Source of the DNA: Methylobacterium sp. AMS5
GTDB taxonomy: Bacteria; Pseudomonadota; Alphaproteobacteria; Rhizobiales; Beijerinckiaceae
NCBI RefSeq assembly: GCF_001542815.1
Contig: NZ_CP006992.1
Location: forward strand, 4,841,501-4,905,500
Direction of reading: 5' to 3'
Length of the DNA stretch: 64,000 nt
The position numbers and the translations under genes are program-made. The notes under the pieces are model-generated. The model worked only from the letters and a program-made list of their open reading frames with translations, was not told the DNA's origin and did no database searches. This document shows, piece after piece, positions 30,327-39,126 of the stretch; position 1 is the stretch's first letter; the number at the start of each line of letters is the position of its first letter.

Positions 30327-30647
30327 CGTTGTCTCTCGTGTTCTCTGCCAGCCTCCGGCACCGCGAGGGCCTGGGCCGTCTTCTTGTTCAGGTCATCCGC
30401 GCGGATCAGACTGGGCCGTGAGCGCACGAACGCGAAACGCGCGGACTTCGTCGAGGAAGCCGCGCGGTGCGAAGCCTTTAAAAGTTGCGATCCTGGTTTG
30501 TCAATTCCCTTGAGGGAATGCGTCCGCGGGCAATCTAGCGAGCGCTACCCAGAAACGCACCGAGGATACGATATGCAATATATCATTTGAAATATTTTGC
30601 AACGTTGTGGCGTGTTATTAATTATTCGATACAATTGCGAGTCTGTA
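30327..30647. promoter_or_regulatory. Divergent promoter region between rplU and the low-GC island
   Basis: The left half is GC-rich and should hold the rplU promoter. From about 30540 composition changes abruptly to AT-rich (for example TATGCAATATATCATTTGAA), marking the left edge of the island and the likely promoter of the 30648 gene. No exact promoter boxes assigned. Confidence 0.5.
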
Positions 30648-32051
30648 ATGCTCTCCTTTTCTACAGAATTTCCTTTGGCCTGCGGTGATGATGGGAGGTC
30701 GTTTATAAATGCTATAAATTATTGGATAGTAAATTCACCTCATACGGAAATTGAGCCGCAGCATATAAGCGGGCTATTTTCGGGAGGACTTCGCAAAGTC
30801 GAGGTTGCACACCAGCAGGTTGAAGGGCTCGCTACAAAAATTGGTGAAACCAAATTCATTGCACTTCGGCACATCACTAATGAGCCGGATATTCAATGGA
30901 TTACATCAATAGTCCATTCAGAATTGTCCGGTGAGGCATGGGTAGGTATAAGAACCTCCCGCGAGTCAGTTAATCCCATTGTGCAGTTGCCGGCTGCTCG
31001 AAAGCCGGTAATTGTCAAAATACTTCTCGATCAAGTTGGAGGGGGGCAAGATGGCAGGCTTGCCGTGAGTGGTAGCCAACATGAATTAAGTAGCAATGAT
31101 ATCAATTTGGCTTCTGCATTAATCAAGGGCCAGGCCGGGTGTCGCCTTCCAATAATTTATATCAGTCGTTCCTTTTCGGAAGGTTTTGTAGTCAATCCAG
31201 GTGTCTTGGCGCGCGATTTAGCTGGAATGGCGCACGTCATCGCAGAGCCTAACAGGCCTTTTTCTCGTAGACTGCAAATCGACGTCAAATCTGAAAACGT
31301 ATATGGTGGTGCGGTCGGCATCTATTGGCCAGATGGGACGGGGATGAAGAAACTTTTCCTCGGACGGCATTTCGAATCGAGCGCCGATATTAAGAAGCAT
31401 ATAGTTGAAGAAATACGATCAGCTCTTTTAAATCGACGGCCACTTCATAGGTGTACATGGGCAGCAGCAAATGAGGCAGAATCCCGGCGATTGATAGAAG
31501 ATCTCAGAGCCTCAGGGTCTCAAGAAATTGAGAAGTACGTTGAATATTTTGACAAAGAATTAACTTCCAAGTCGGACCAGCTTGCGTCAGCGGAGCAAGA
31601 AATACGACGTTTAGAGGCCCAAATGCGTGGAATTTCTGCTAAAACTCCCTCAGGGGCAGAGTTAAAAATTTCCACCGGCAGCGAACAAGACTTCTTTCCT
31701 GATGAAATGCTAAATATAGTTATCGATTGTTTGGATTCTGCTTCTAAAGGGCTTATTGCCGATTGCCGGCGCTCTCATGTGCTCGGTGAAATTTTGGCGA
31801 ATAACCAGGGTTCGAAGGAGTTGAACAACAGACGAGAAAAAATCAAAGCCGCGCTTCGAGGATATAGCTCAATGACTAAGGCGACGTCCGATTCATTGAC
31901 AGAAATGGGATTTGACATATCTGAAGAGGGAAAGCACTACAAGTTGACTTATAATGGAGATGGAAGGTATACATTTTCGCTCTCAAAGAGTGGTAGCGAT
32001 CATCGTAGTGGCTTAAACTTGGCTAGCGACATTTCTAAGACTGTATTTTGA
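30648..32051 (+). CDS. Low-GC orphan protein, unrecognised, possible accessory/defence gene
   Basis: A 467-residue soluble protein from the ATG at 30648 (MLSFSTEFPLACGDDGRSFI). GC content in lines I counted is about 35-52%, far below the ~70% of both neighbours, so it was acquired horizontally. Layout: an N-terminal domain (1-100), a central alpha/beta-looking domain (about 115-270) with RLPIIYISRSF, LARDLAGMAHVIAEP, NVYGGAVGIYWPDGTG and ALLNRRPLHRCTWAA, a coiled coil (about 290-330, EYFDKELTSKSDQLASAEQE), and a C-terminal helical/winged domain ending GKHYKLTYNGDGRYTFSLSK then SGSDHRSGLNLASDI. I recall similar central and C-terminal motifs in uncharacterised proteins but cannot name a family. 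No transposase, integrase or partner gene adjoins it. Confidence 0.85.
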   Translation: MLSFSTEFPLACGDDGRSFINAINYWIVNSPHTEIEPQHISGLFSGGLRKVEVAHQQVEGLATKIGETKFIALRHITNEPDIQWITSIVHSELSGEAWVGIRTSRESVNPIVQLPAARKPVIVKILLDQVGGGQDGRLAVSGSQHELSSNDINLASALIKGQAGCRLPIIYISRSFSEGFVVNPGVLARDLAGMAHVIAEPNRPFSRRLQIDVKSENVYGGAVGIYWPDGTGMKKLFLGRHFESSADIKKHIVEEIRSALLNRRPLHRCTWAAANEAESRRLIEDLRASGSQEIEKYVEYFDKELTSKSDQLASAEQEIRRLEAQMRGISAKTPSGAELKISTGSEQDFFPDEMLNIVIDCLDSASKGLIADCRRSHVLGEILANNQGSKELNNRREKIKAALRGYSSMTKATSDSLTEMGFDISEEGKHYKLTYNGDGRYTFSLSKSGSDHRSGLNLASDISKTVF

Positions 32052-32156
32052 TCTTTTCTGATCATGCATATTTTATGCTAAGTCGTTATTTGGCGTATGA
32101 CAAGCACGTCGTGTTGCCGCTAAATTTGGTTCTATTCGAAAGTCCGTGGAGAATAT

Positions 32157-33716
32157 CTACCGCTTCGTCAGCCCACCCAGCACGTTCCGCAGGATCGCGT
32201 CGCCCACCTCCGTGCCGACCTTGCGCGCCATGGAGCGGGCGGCGTTGCCGATGACCTGCTCGGCCAGACCCGGCGGCGGGCGGCGGGTACGGCCGGTTCC
32301 CTTGCCCTTCCCTTTGCCTTTCGGCGCCTCTTCGCCGCTGCCGAAGATCCCGCCGAGCCAGCCGCCGAGCATGCCCGAGAGCCCGCCTTCGCTCTGGCCG
32401 GCGGCCTCCGCCGGGGCGGAATCGAGGTGCTTGCGCTGGGCCAGCATCTCGTAGGCGCTCTCGTTGTCGACCGCCTCGTCGTACTTTCCGCGCAGGGGGC
32501 TCTGCCCGATGATCGCGGCGCGCTCGGCCGGCGTCAGCGGCCCCACCCGCCCCTGCGGCGGCGCGATCAGCGCCCGCTCCACGATCGAGGGCGTGCCCTT
32601 GGCTTCCAGAAAACTCACCAGCGCCTCGCCGACGGCGAGTTCGGTGATCGCCTGGCCGACATCGAAGCCGGGGTTCTGGCGGAACGTCTCGGCGGCGGCG
32701 CGCACGGCGCGCTGGTCGCGGGGCGTGAAGGCGCGCAGCGCGTGCTGCACCCGGTTGCCGAGCTGGCCGAGCACCGTCTCGGGCACGTCGAGCGGGTTCT
32801 GCGTCACGAAGTAGACGCCCACGCCCTTGGAGCGGATCAGGCGCACCACCTGCTCCACCGCGTCGAGAAGGGCCTTGGGCGCGTCGTTGAACAGCAGGTG
32901 CGCCTCGTCGAAGAAGAACACGAGCTTGGGCTTGTCGAGGTCGCCGACTTCGGGAAGCTGCTCGAACAGCTCGGAGAGCATCCACAAGAGGAACGAGGCG
33001 TAGAGGCGCGGCCGCTGCATCAGCTTGTCGGCGGCCAGGATGTTGACGAAGCCCCGGCCCTCCCGGTCGGTGCGCATGAAGTCTTCGAGGTTGAGTGCCG
33101 GCTCGCCGAGGAACTGGTCGGCGCCTTGGTTCTCCAGCACCAGCAGCGCCCGCTGGATCGCGCCGATCGAGGCGCCCGAGACGTTGCCGTAGGTGGCCGA
33201 CAGTTCCTTCGCGTTCTCCGACAGGAAGGTGAGGAGCGCGCGCAGATCCTTGAGGTCGATCAGCGGCCACTGGTTTTCGTCGGCGACGCGGAAGGCGATG
33301 TTGAGCACGCCCTCCTGGATGTCGTTGAGTTCGAGCAGGCGGGCGAGCAGGAGCGGGCCCATCTCGGTGACGGTGCAGCGGATCGGGTGGCCCTGCTCGC
33401 CGAACACGTCCCAGAAGATCGTGGGGAAGCGGTCGGGCTCGTAGGCGATCCCGAGTTCCTCGGCGCGCTTGACGAAATGCGGCTTGGCCTCGCCCGCGGC
33501 GGCGAGCCCCGAGAGGTCGCCCTTGATGTCGGCGGCAAAGACCGGGACGCCCGCGTTGGAAAACCCCTCCGCCAGCACCTGCAGCGTCACGGTCTTGCCG
33601 GTGCCGGTGGCGCCCGCCACGAGGCCGTGGCGGTTCGCCAGCCGCAGGCTTAGCACCTCGGGCTTCGGTCGCGGCCCCGTGCTCCGGCCGACCAGAATCG
33701 TCCCTTCGCCCGCCAT
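32157..33716 (-). CDS. HerA-like helicase/ATPase (DUF853 family)
   Basis: A 519-residue ATPase from the ATG at 33716 (MAGEGTILVGRSTGPRPKPE). Walker A is GATGTGKTVT (about residues 34-43), Walker B is KLVFFFDEAHLLF, and sensor/arginine motifs lie around FVTQNPLDVPETVLGQLGNR. The DUF853 signature covers most of the protein; the C-terminus is a Gly-rich linker and a basic KGKGKGKG stretch. Relatives of HerA translocate on DNA; the role of this stand-alone family is not established. It is convergent with the low-GC gene at its 3' side. Confidence 0.9.
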   Translation of the reverse strand: MAGEGTILVGRSTGPRPKPEVLSLRLANRHGLVAGATGTGKTVTLQVLAEGFSNAGVPVFAADIKGDLSGLAAAGEAKPHFVKRAEELGIAYEPDRFPTIFWDVFGEQGHPIRCTVTEMGPLLLARLLELNDIQEGVLNIAFRVADENQWPLIDLKDLRALLTFLSENAKELSATYGNVSGASIGAIQRALLVLENQGADQFLGEPALNLEDFMRTDREGRGFVNILAADKLMQRPRLYASFLLWMLSELFEQLPEVGDLDKPKLVFFFDEAHLLFNDAPKALLDAVEQVVRLIRSKGVGVYFVTQNPLDVPETVLGQLGNRVQHALRAFTPRDQRAVRAAAETFRQNPGFDVGQAITELAVGEALVSFLEAKGTPSIVERALIAPPQGRVGPLTPAERAAIIGQSPLRGKYDEAVDNESAYEMLAQRKHLDSAPAEAAGQSEGGLSGMLGGWLGGIFGSGEEAPKGKGKGKGTGRTRRPPPGLAEQVIGNAARSMARKVGTEVGDAILRNVLGGLTKR

Positions 33717-33863
33717 TTCCCGACCTCGTTCGAACCGTGACCGTCGTGGCCGACAGGGTATGGCGGGCCGCGCGCCCGATCCAGGGCCCCGGACACCGGC
33801 AACCCTTGATTTCGCCGCCGCCGCGTCGGACAGACGAAAAACCTGCCAGAGAGGAAGCGTTTC

Positions 33864-34250
33864 ATGGAAGAGCTGATTGCCCGCGTTATCAACCGCACGG
33901 GCCTCGACGCCGCGACCGCCAAGACCGCGATCGGACACATCCTCGCCTTCCTGCAGAAGGAGGGGCCGGCCAACGAAGTGAGCCAGTTGATGGCCGCGCT
34001 TCCGGGCTCCGAGGCGGCGATCGCCGAGGCCAATGCCGGCGAGGGCGGCGGCGGGCTGATGGGCATGCTCGGCGGCATGATGGGCGGCGGCGTGATGGCG
34101 CTCGGCCAGAAGCTGATCTCGGCCGGCGTGCCGATGAACCAGATGCAGCCGCTCGGCCACGAACTCTTCGCCTATGGCCGTGAGAAGGCCGGCGAGGACG
34201 TCATGGGTCCGATCGTCGGCTCGATCCCGGGCCTGAACCAGTTCGTCTGA
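33864..34250 (+). CDS. Small helical protein, DUF2267/DUF2780-like
   Basis: A 128-residue protein (MEELIARVINRTGLDAATAK) with a helical N-terminal domain containing AIGHILAFLQKEGPANEVSQ, a Gly/Met-rich centre (GEGGGGLMGMLGGMMGGGVM) and a C-terminal helix. The arrangement (helical pair, Gly-rich hinge, then QKLISAGVPMNQMQPLGHEL) resembles DUF2780/DUF2267-type proteins of unknown function. GAGGAAGC precedes the ATG. Divergent from the HerA-like gene across 147 bases. Confidence 0.8.
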   Translation: MEELIARVINRTGLDAATAKTAIGHILAFLQKEGPANEVSQLMAALPGSEAAIAEANAGEGGGGLMGMLGGMMGGGVMALGQKLISAGVPMNQMQPLGHELFAYGREKAGEDVMGPIVGSIPGLNQFV

Positions 34251-34462
34251 GACGGCAGGATCTTGCCCTAAACACTTGTGATCGTTAGCCGGTTTTCATT
34301 CGCCGGCTATCACGGGAACTTCGCGCGGAGCCTGGCAACGGCTTCGCGCAAGTCTCTGTCAAGGCACGCAGATCTCCGTCATAAAAGCGTGCGGCCTTCG
34401 TGATGTTGTCGCCGCGCAAGAGGACGCATCGCGCGGCCTCCCGCGACGGGATCGTGTCGATC

Positions 34463-35461
34463 ATGCTGCCGAATTTTTCCCCGCGCGAGGCCACGGCCGC
34501 GTGGAAGGCCGGCTGGGAGACCAAGGTTCAGGCGCCCTTCGCCCGCTTCCGCCAGACCTTCGAGGGCGGCGATCTCGCCCTGCCCGGCGGGGCGCCGATC
34601 CTCCTGAAGAACCGGGCCAAGCGCCCTCTGCTCGAACCGGGGCTCGACCCCAGCCTCGGCCGGATCGGTGCGCTCGAAGTGCGGCTCGCCACCACCAAGT
34701 CCGAGATCCGCCGGGCGCAGCGCCTGCGCTACCGCGTGTTCTACGAGGAGATGTCGGCGGTGCCGACCGGCATGGCCGCGCTCAAGCGCCGCGATGTCGA
34801 TGCCTACGACGCGATCTGCGACCACCTCCTCGTCATCGACCACGCCGCGACTGAGGCGAAGCCTTTCCGCAAGGCTCGCCCGAAAGTCGTCGGCACCTAC
34901 CGGCTGCTGCGGCAGGACCGGGCGGAGGCGCATTTCGGCTTCTACTCCTCGGGCGAGTACGACCTCGCGCCGCTGCTGGAGCGCCATCCGGGCAAGCGCT
35001 TCCTCGAACTCGGCCGCTCCTGCGTGCTGAAGCCCTACCGCACCAAGCGCACCGTCGAACTCCTGTGGCACGGCATCTGGGCCTATGTGCAGCGCCATCG
35101 CATCGACGCGATGCTGGGCTGCGCCAGCCTGGAGGGCACCGACCCGGAGCGTTTGGCGCTGCCCTTGAGCTTCCTCCACCACCACGCCCGCGCCCCCGAG
35201 GTGTGGCGGGCCCGCGCCCTGCCGGAGCGCTACGTCGCGATGGACCGGCTGGCGAAGGAGGCGGTGGATCCCAAGGCCGCGCTGACGGCGCTGCCGCCGC
35301 TGGTGAAGGGCTATCTCCGGGTCGGGGCGACCTTCGGCGACGGAGCGGTGGTGGACCGCCAGTTCGGCACCACCGACGTGCTCGTGGTGCTGCCGGTCTC
35401 AGGCATCGCCGCGCGCTATATCGGCCATTTCGGCGCGGGTGCGGATCGGCACGCCGCCTGA
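34463..35461 (+). CDS. OlsB-like N-acyltransferase (ornithine lipid synthesis family)
   Basis: A 332-residue GNAT-fold protein. The start is taken as the ATG at 34463 (MLPNFSPREATAAWKAGW); an ATG at 34400 would add 21 residues, and neither has a strong ribosome site. The OlsB/hemolysin-like acyltransferase core is clear: EIRRAQRLRYRVFYEEM, DAYDAICDHLLVID, VVGTYRLLRQ, ELGRSCVLKPYRTKRTVELL and a C-terminal KGYLRVGATFGDGAVVDRQF. OlsB transfers 3-hydroxyacyl chains from ACP to ornithine, giving lyso-ornithine lipid. The family is firm; the exact amino-acid acceptor is inferred. Confidence 0.82.
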   Translation: MLPNFSPREATAAWKAGWETKVQAPFARFRQTFEGGDLALPGGAPILLKNRAKRPLLEPGLDPSLGRIGALEVRLATTKSEIRRAQRLRYRVFYEEMSAVPTGMAALKRRDVDAYDAICDHLLVIDHAATEAKPFRKARPKVVGTYRLLRQDRAEAHFGFYSSGEYDLAPLLERHPGKRFLELGRSCVLKPYRTKRTVELLWHGIWAYVQRHRIDAMLGCASLEGTDPERLALPLSFLHHHARAPEVWRARALPERYVAMDRLAKEAVDPKAALTALPPLVKGYLRVGATFGDGAVVDRQFGTTDVLVVLPVSGIAARYIGHFGAGADRHAA

Positions 35462-35537
35462 CCGCGCCGGGTTGCGGGGCGGGGTGAAGCCGGTTCAGGC
35501 CAAGCGCCCTGCAGCCCTCACGCGTTGTTCGAAGGTC

Positions 35538-36707
35538 ATGCCCGCCGTCTCCGCCCGTCCCTCCGATCGCGACCGCCTCGGCGCGATGGCCGCCGCGATC
35601 TCCTGCGTGGCGGTGGTGGGCACGGGGCTCGGCCTGTCGATCCCGCTCTTGTCGCTGGAAATGGAGCGGATGGGCGCGTCGAGCATCGTCATCGGCCTCA
35701 ACACGGCGGTGGCGGGGTTCGCGGCGATCCTCACGGTGCCGTTCGTGCCGCGGCTCGCCGCGCGGGTCGGGGTGGTGCGCCTGCTGATCCTGGCGATCCT
35801 GCTCGGCGGCCTGTGCCTGTCGGCCTTCAAGCTGTTCCCGAACCTCGTCCTGTGGTTCCCGCTACGCTTCGTCTTCTCGACGACGATGGGCGTGCTGTTC
35901 GTCCTCTCCGAGTACTGGATCAACGACGCGGCGCCGCCCGAGCGGCGCGGGCTGGTGATGGGGATCTACGCCACCGTGCTCGCCATCGGCTTCGCCATCG
36001 GGCCGACCCTGCTCACGCTGCTCGGCACCGACGGCTTCGCGCCGTATCTCGCCGGTTCGGCCCTGTTCTTCCTCGGCCTCACCCCGCTGGTGCTGGCCCG
36101 CAACCTCTCGCCCGATCTCGGGCACGACAGGGGGGGCGGCATCCTGGCCTACTTGCGCCTCGCGCCGCTCGCCGTGCTGGCCGCGGCCCTCTACGGGGCG
36201 GTGGAGGCGGGCGCCTTCGCCATCCTGCCGCTCTACGGCCTGCGCATCGGCCTCGACGCGAAGATCTCCGCCGCCCTGGTCAGTGCGGTGGCGCTCGGCA
36301 ACGTGCTGTTCCAGATCCCGGTCGGCCTCCTCGCCGACCGGGTGGACCGCCGCCTCGTCCTCCTCGGCGCGAGCCTCGCGGGGGCGCTCGGGGCGGCCCT
36401 GATCCCGGCGGCTTCCGCCTCGCTGCCGCTGCTCTCGGCTCTGCTCTTCGTCTGGGGCGGGATCGTCGGCACGCTCTACACGGTGGGTCTCGCCCATCTC
36501 GGAGCCACCTTGCGCGGGCCGGATCTGGCGGGCGCCAACGCCGCCTTCGTGATGCTCTACAATGCCGGGCTGATGCTCGGACCCCCGCTCATCGGCGGCG
36601 GCATGGACCTCCAGCCGCCGCTGGGCTTCGCCGTGGCCCTCAGCCTGCTTTTCGCGCTCTACGCCGTGCCGGTGGTCCGGAGTCTCGTTCGCGGAGGCGC
36701 GGGCTGA
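35538..36707 (+). CDS. MFS transporter
   Basis: A 389-residue membrane protein from the ATG at 35538 with about 12 transmembrane helices. The MFS loop 2-3 motif is RLAARVGVVRLL, and ADRVDRRLVLL appears at the equivalent loop 8-9 position. The WINDAAPPERRGLVMGIY segment resembles the YfkF/YfcA-like sugar-efflux group of small MFS carriers. Substrate unknown. It follows the OlsB-like gene by 76 bases on the same strand. Confidence 0.9.
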   Translation: MPAVSARPSDRDRLGAMAAAISCVAVVGTGLGLSIPLLSLEMERMGASSIVIGLNTAVAGFAAILTVPFVPRLAARVGVVRLLILAILLGGLCLSAFKLFPNLVLWFPLRFVFSTTMGVLFVLSEYWINDAAPPERRGLVMGIYATVLAIGFAIGPTLLTLLGTDGFAPYLAGSALFFLGLTPLVLARNLSPDLGHDRGGGILAYLRLAPLAVLAAALYGAVEAGAFAILPLYGLRIGLDAKISAALVSAVALGNVLFQIPVGLLADRVDRRLVLLGASLAGALGAALIPAASASLPLLSALLFVWGGIVGTLYTVGLAHLGATLRGPDLAGANAAFVMLYNAGLMLGPPLIGGGMDLQPPLGFAVALSLLFALYAVPVVRSLVRGGAG

Positions 36708-36808
36708 GGATCGCTTGCGAAGGGGCACGGAACGCCGCGGCGGCGGTGCTCGTTATCTCGTCGAAGCTGCACCGTTGCCCGTCCTCGCGACGTGAAGGAA
36801 CCTGACCC

Positions 36809-36937
36809 ATGAGCCTCATCGGACGCCTCGTCACCAAGCTCCTCGGCACCGACGACCGCGTCGTCGCCCGCGACGACCGCAATGCCGGATCGAGCTCCCC
36901 GATCGGCCGCCTCGTCACCAAAATCCTGCGCAAGTAG
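36809..36937 (+). CDS. 42-residue cationic peptide with duplicated motif
   Basis: A short gene with ATG at 36809 preceded by GAAGGAA (10-base spacing) and ending TAG at 36937. The peptide starts SLIGRLVTKLLGTDD after Met, has a polar charged centre (RVVARDDRNAGSS), and ends SPIGRLVTKILRK. The two ends share IGRLVTK[LI]L, an amphipathic basic motif repeated 30 residues apart. The shadow strand shows no competing gene, and a strong terminator follows at 37119. No family recognised; it may be a membrane-active peptide, a small regulator or a sorting signal. Confidence 0.65.
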   Translation: MSLIGRLVTKLLGTDDRVVARDDRNAGSSSPIGRLVTKILRK

Positions 36938-36975
36938 GGCGCTTTCCGGCGAAGTTGATGTCGGATCCGGCTCCA

Positions 36976-37078
36976 GAGCATCGTCCCGAAAGGTGGTTGC
37001 CGGCTTTCGGAAAAAGGATGATGCGAAAACAAGAGCCTCAACCATCGTCCTCGATCAGGTATCCAGGACGATGCTTGA
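36976..37078 (+). repeat. Two-hairpin dispersed repeat, copy 2
   Basis: Plus-strand counterpart of 25563-25667, about 80-85% alike by eye. Stem-loops: CCGAAAG with CTTTCGG, and CATCGTCCT with AGGACGATG. It directly follows the 42-residue peptide gene. Confidence 0.8.
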
Positions 37079-37118
37079 GGTCTCGCTGCCAGGGCGTGAG
37101 CCATGGGCCGGCGGCTTG

Positions 37119-37140
37119 AAAGGGCCGCGCGGCCCTTTTT
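37119..37140 (+). terminator. Rho-independent terminator
   Basis: AAAGGGCC-GCGC-GGCCCTTTTT: a compact GC stem with A-run before and U-run after, so it can act in both directions; on the plus strand it would end the transcript of the 36809 peptide gene. Confidence 0.85.
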
Positions 37141-37317
37141 CATGCCGGCTTCTCGCCGGTTGCCGGGATCGCAACCCTGGGGACCGGCCTGTGGGGTGGC
37201 CAAGGCGGAATGGGGCCTTTATGTCCCCGGCGCTTCTCGGTCTCGAATCCTCACAGGTAAAGGCTCGGGTTCCTGCCCCGGTTCACGCGACTGGACCGCG
37301 CGACCCGATCTGCGATC

Positions 37318-37566
37318 ATGTCCTCATTGTACGACGCTGTGCCGGCCGTCCCACCCCCGGCGGTCGAAGTCGATGCGAGCCGAAGCTTGCCGACCTACAT
37401 CGTCGGCCAGGATGGTCAGGGCCGCTGGGTCGCCCTCGAAAGCCACGGCCTCGGCGGCGGCTATTTCCGCAGCCGCGAGGCGGCGTTCCAGTACGCCATC
37501 GGCGAGACCGGACGCCGTGCGGGCGCGGTGCGCCTCAGCGCCGAGCCGCTGCGTATCACCCTGTGA
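37318..37566 (+). CDS. Small hypothetical protein, 82 residues
   Basis: MSSLYDAVPAVPPPAVEVDA leads a disordered N-terminus, followed by a compact domain THAT reads LPTYIVGQDGQGRWVALES, GLGGGYFRSREAAFQYAIGE and GAVRLSAEPLRITL. The pattern (Trp/Gly strand, then helix R-S-x-E-A-A-x-x-Y-A) resembles small DUF2188-like proteins that are common in rhizobia, function unknown. It is convergent with the patatin gene, stop codons 12 bases apart. Confidence 0.72.
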   Translation: MSSLYDAVPAVPPPAVEVDASRSLPTYIVGQDGQGRWVALESHGLGGGYFRSREAAFQYAIGETGRRAGAVRLSAEPLRITL

Positions 37567-37578
37567 CGCGGGCGGCGT

Positions 37579-38778
37579 TCAGCGCCCCGCCACCGCCTCC
37601 CGCACCACGTTCTTGACCAGCGGCGCCGCCGGCACGCTCGGCTGCCAGAACTGACCCGTGCGCCCGGCCTCGTAGCCGAACTGGTAGAGGCTGCGCATGT
37701 AGGCGGTGTCGAAGCCGCGCGCCGTCGTGGTCTGCGGCGCGCTCTCGTCGATATAGGTCAGGTTGAAGCCCATCCCGTTGCGCCGGGCGAACACGTCCGT
37801 CGCCACCAGCGTCGCCCGCGAGCGGGCGCGGCTCGCGGTGGTGAAGGACTTCTCGACGATCGACAGGGTGTTGTTCTTGGTCACCTCGAATTCGGGTTCG
37901 AGGCGGCCGTTGATGACCACGTAGATGTCGGCCTTGCCCGCGTTGCGGAAGCGCCCGTCGCGCACCAGGAAGGATTGCGGGAGGGTGAAGACCGGCGTCA
38001 CCACCGAGCCGTCCACGTGCATCTCCTGGAAGGCGCGGCCCTCGGCCTGCACGTCGAGAAGCTGGGGCGGGAACACCGCCGGAATGCTCGCCGAGGCAGT
38101 GAGCACGTCGGTGAACAGTGAGACTGCGTTGGGCGTGCCGCTCGCGGCGATGGCGCCCATGTTCCAGATCACGGCGCGCTGCGTGTCGAGGTTCGTCGTT
38201 ACCACGAGCAGGCGGCGGCCCTTGGCGTGCTCCTCCGCGACCGCCTGCAGCAGCTCGGGCGTGACGTAGCGGGCAATCAGGTTGCGCAGCCGCCCGTCGC
38301 CGAACAGGCCGGAGCCGAACAGCACGTTGGCGATGCTCGGGCTCTGCACCAGCGAGTCGGCGACGCCGCTGGTGTAGATATCGGTGAGGTAGGGATCGTA
38401 GGCGGGACCGAGGAAGGCGAAGGGCGCGATCAGGGCACCGGTCGAGACGCCGGAGACGATGGTGAATTCCGGCCGCTTGCCCGAGGCAGTCCAGCCGTTG
38501 AGCACGCCCGCGCCGTAGGCGCCGTCACCCCCGCCGCCCGAGAGCGCGAGATAGGTGAAGGCCTGGCGCTTCTTCTGCGGGCCGGCAGCCATCGCCACGA
38601 AATCGGCGGCGCCGGCATCGGCATAGGCCCGCACGCCGACCATGCCGGGCACGGTCGCGGCTTCCGCCTCACTCTCCGTGTAGTTCGTCCGCGGCAGGGA
38701 CGAGCAGGCCGCAGCCTGCCCGGCAACCGCCGCGGCGAGAAGCAGGCGTGACCAGCGGAAACCTTTTAGCATCGACAT
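37579..38778 (-). CDS. Patatin-like phospholipase, lipoprotein
   Basis: A 399-residue protein from the ATG at 38778. The N-terminus is a lipoprotein signal (LLLAAAVAGQAAAC, lipobox Ala-Ala-Ala-Cys). The patatin domain has the oxyanion loop GGGGDGAYGAGVLNG, nucleophile GVSTG (Ser of G-x-S-x-G) and the DG dyad in MHVDGSVVTP. Such enzymes are lipid acyl hydrolases; here it should be membrane-anchored facing the periplasm. The C-terminal region (ESAPQTTTARGFDTAYMRSL) resembles other bacterial patatin lipoproteins. Confidence 0.9.
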   Translation of the reverse strand: MSMLKGFRWSRLLLAAAVAGQAAACSSLPRTNYTESEAEAATVPGMVGVRAYADAGAADFVAMAAGPQKKRQAFTYLALSGGGGDGAYGAGVLNGWTASGKRPEFTIVSGVSTGALIAPFAFLGPAYDPYLTDIYTSGVADSLVQSPSIANVLFGSGLFGDGRLRNLIARYVTPELLQAVAEEHAKGRRLLVVTTNLDTQRAVIWNMGAIAASGTPNAVSLFTDVLTASASIPAVFPPQLLDVQAEGRAFQEMHVDGSVVTPVFTLPQSFLVRDGRFRNAGKADIYVVINGRLEPEFEVTKNNTLSIVEKSFTTASRARSRATLVATDVFARRNGMGFNLTYIDESAPQTTTARGFDTAYMRSLYQFGYEAGRTGQFWQPSVPAAPLVKNVVREAVAGR

Positions 38779-39126
38779 GACCCGAACAAGCCCGATGGAA
38801 CAGGGCAAGCCTACACGAAACGAGCTTGGCCGTATTGCGTTCCCGCACGGGCACGTTGCGCCCAGACGCCGGCTGATGCCGTGCTGCCACAACATGAGCG
38901 AGGGGCATCGCGCAGGCTCGTGTCTCGATGCCCCCTCTTGCACGCGTTCGCTTGCGCCGGACTGTCGCGGCGGGCCGGTCGGTCGGCCCACATGGCGGCG
39001 TGCCTAAATCTCTCGGATTTGTCATATGTTCGCGCCGTGCCAGCACGTTAGGATGCCAACGATGTCCGGAGCCGCGCACGAGACCCCGACCGCCTCCTGC
39101 GCCCGCGTTGCGGGCGGGCGGCGCTC
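38779..39126. other. Divergent intergenic region
   Basis: No gene supported. It separates the leftward patatin gene from the rightward HhH gene and must carry both promoters; the segment near 39010-39030 (CGGATTTGTCATATGTTCG) is AT-richer but no boxes are assigned. Confidence 0.45.

Larger units (their letters stand above)
36938..37317. other. Intergenic with dispersed repeat and terminator
   Basis: No gene seen. Contents: the two-hairpin repeat (36976-37078), an intrinsic terminator (37119-37140), and about 180 bases leading to the 37318 gene in which a promoter must lie. Confidence 0.5.
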
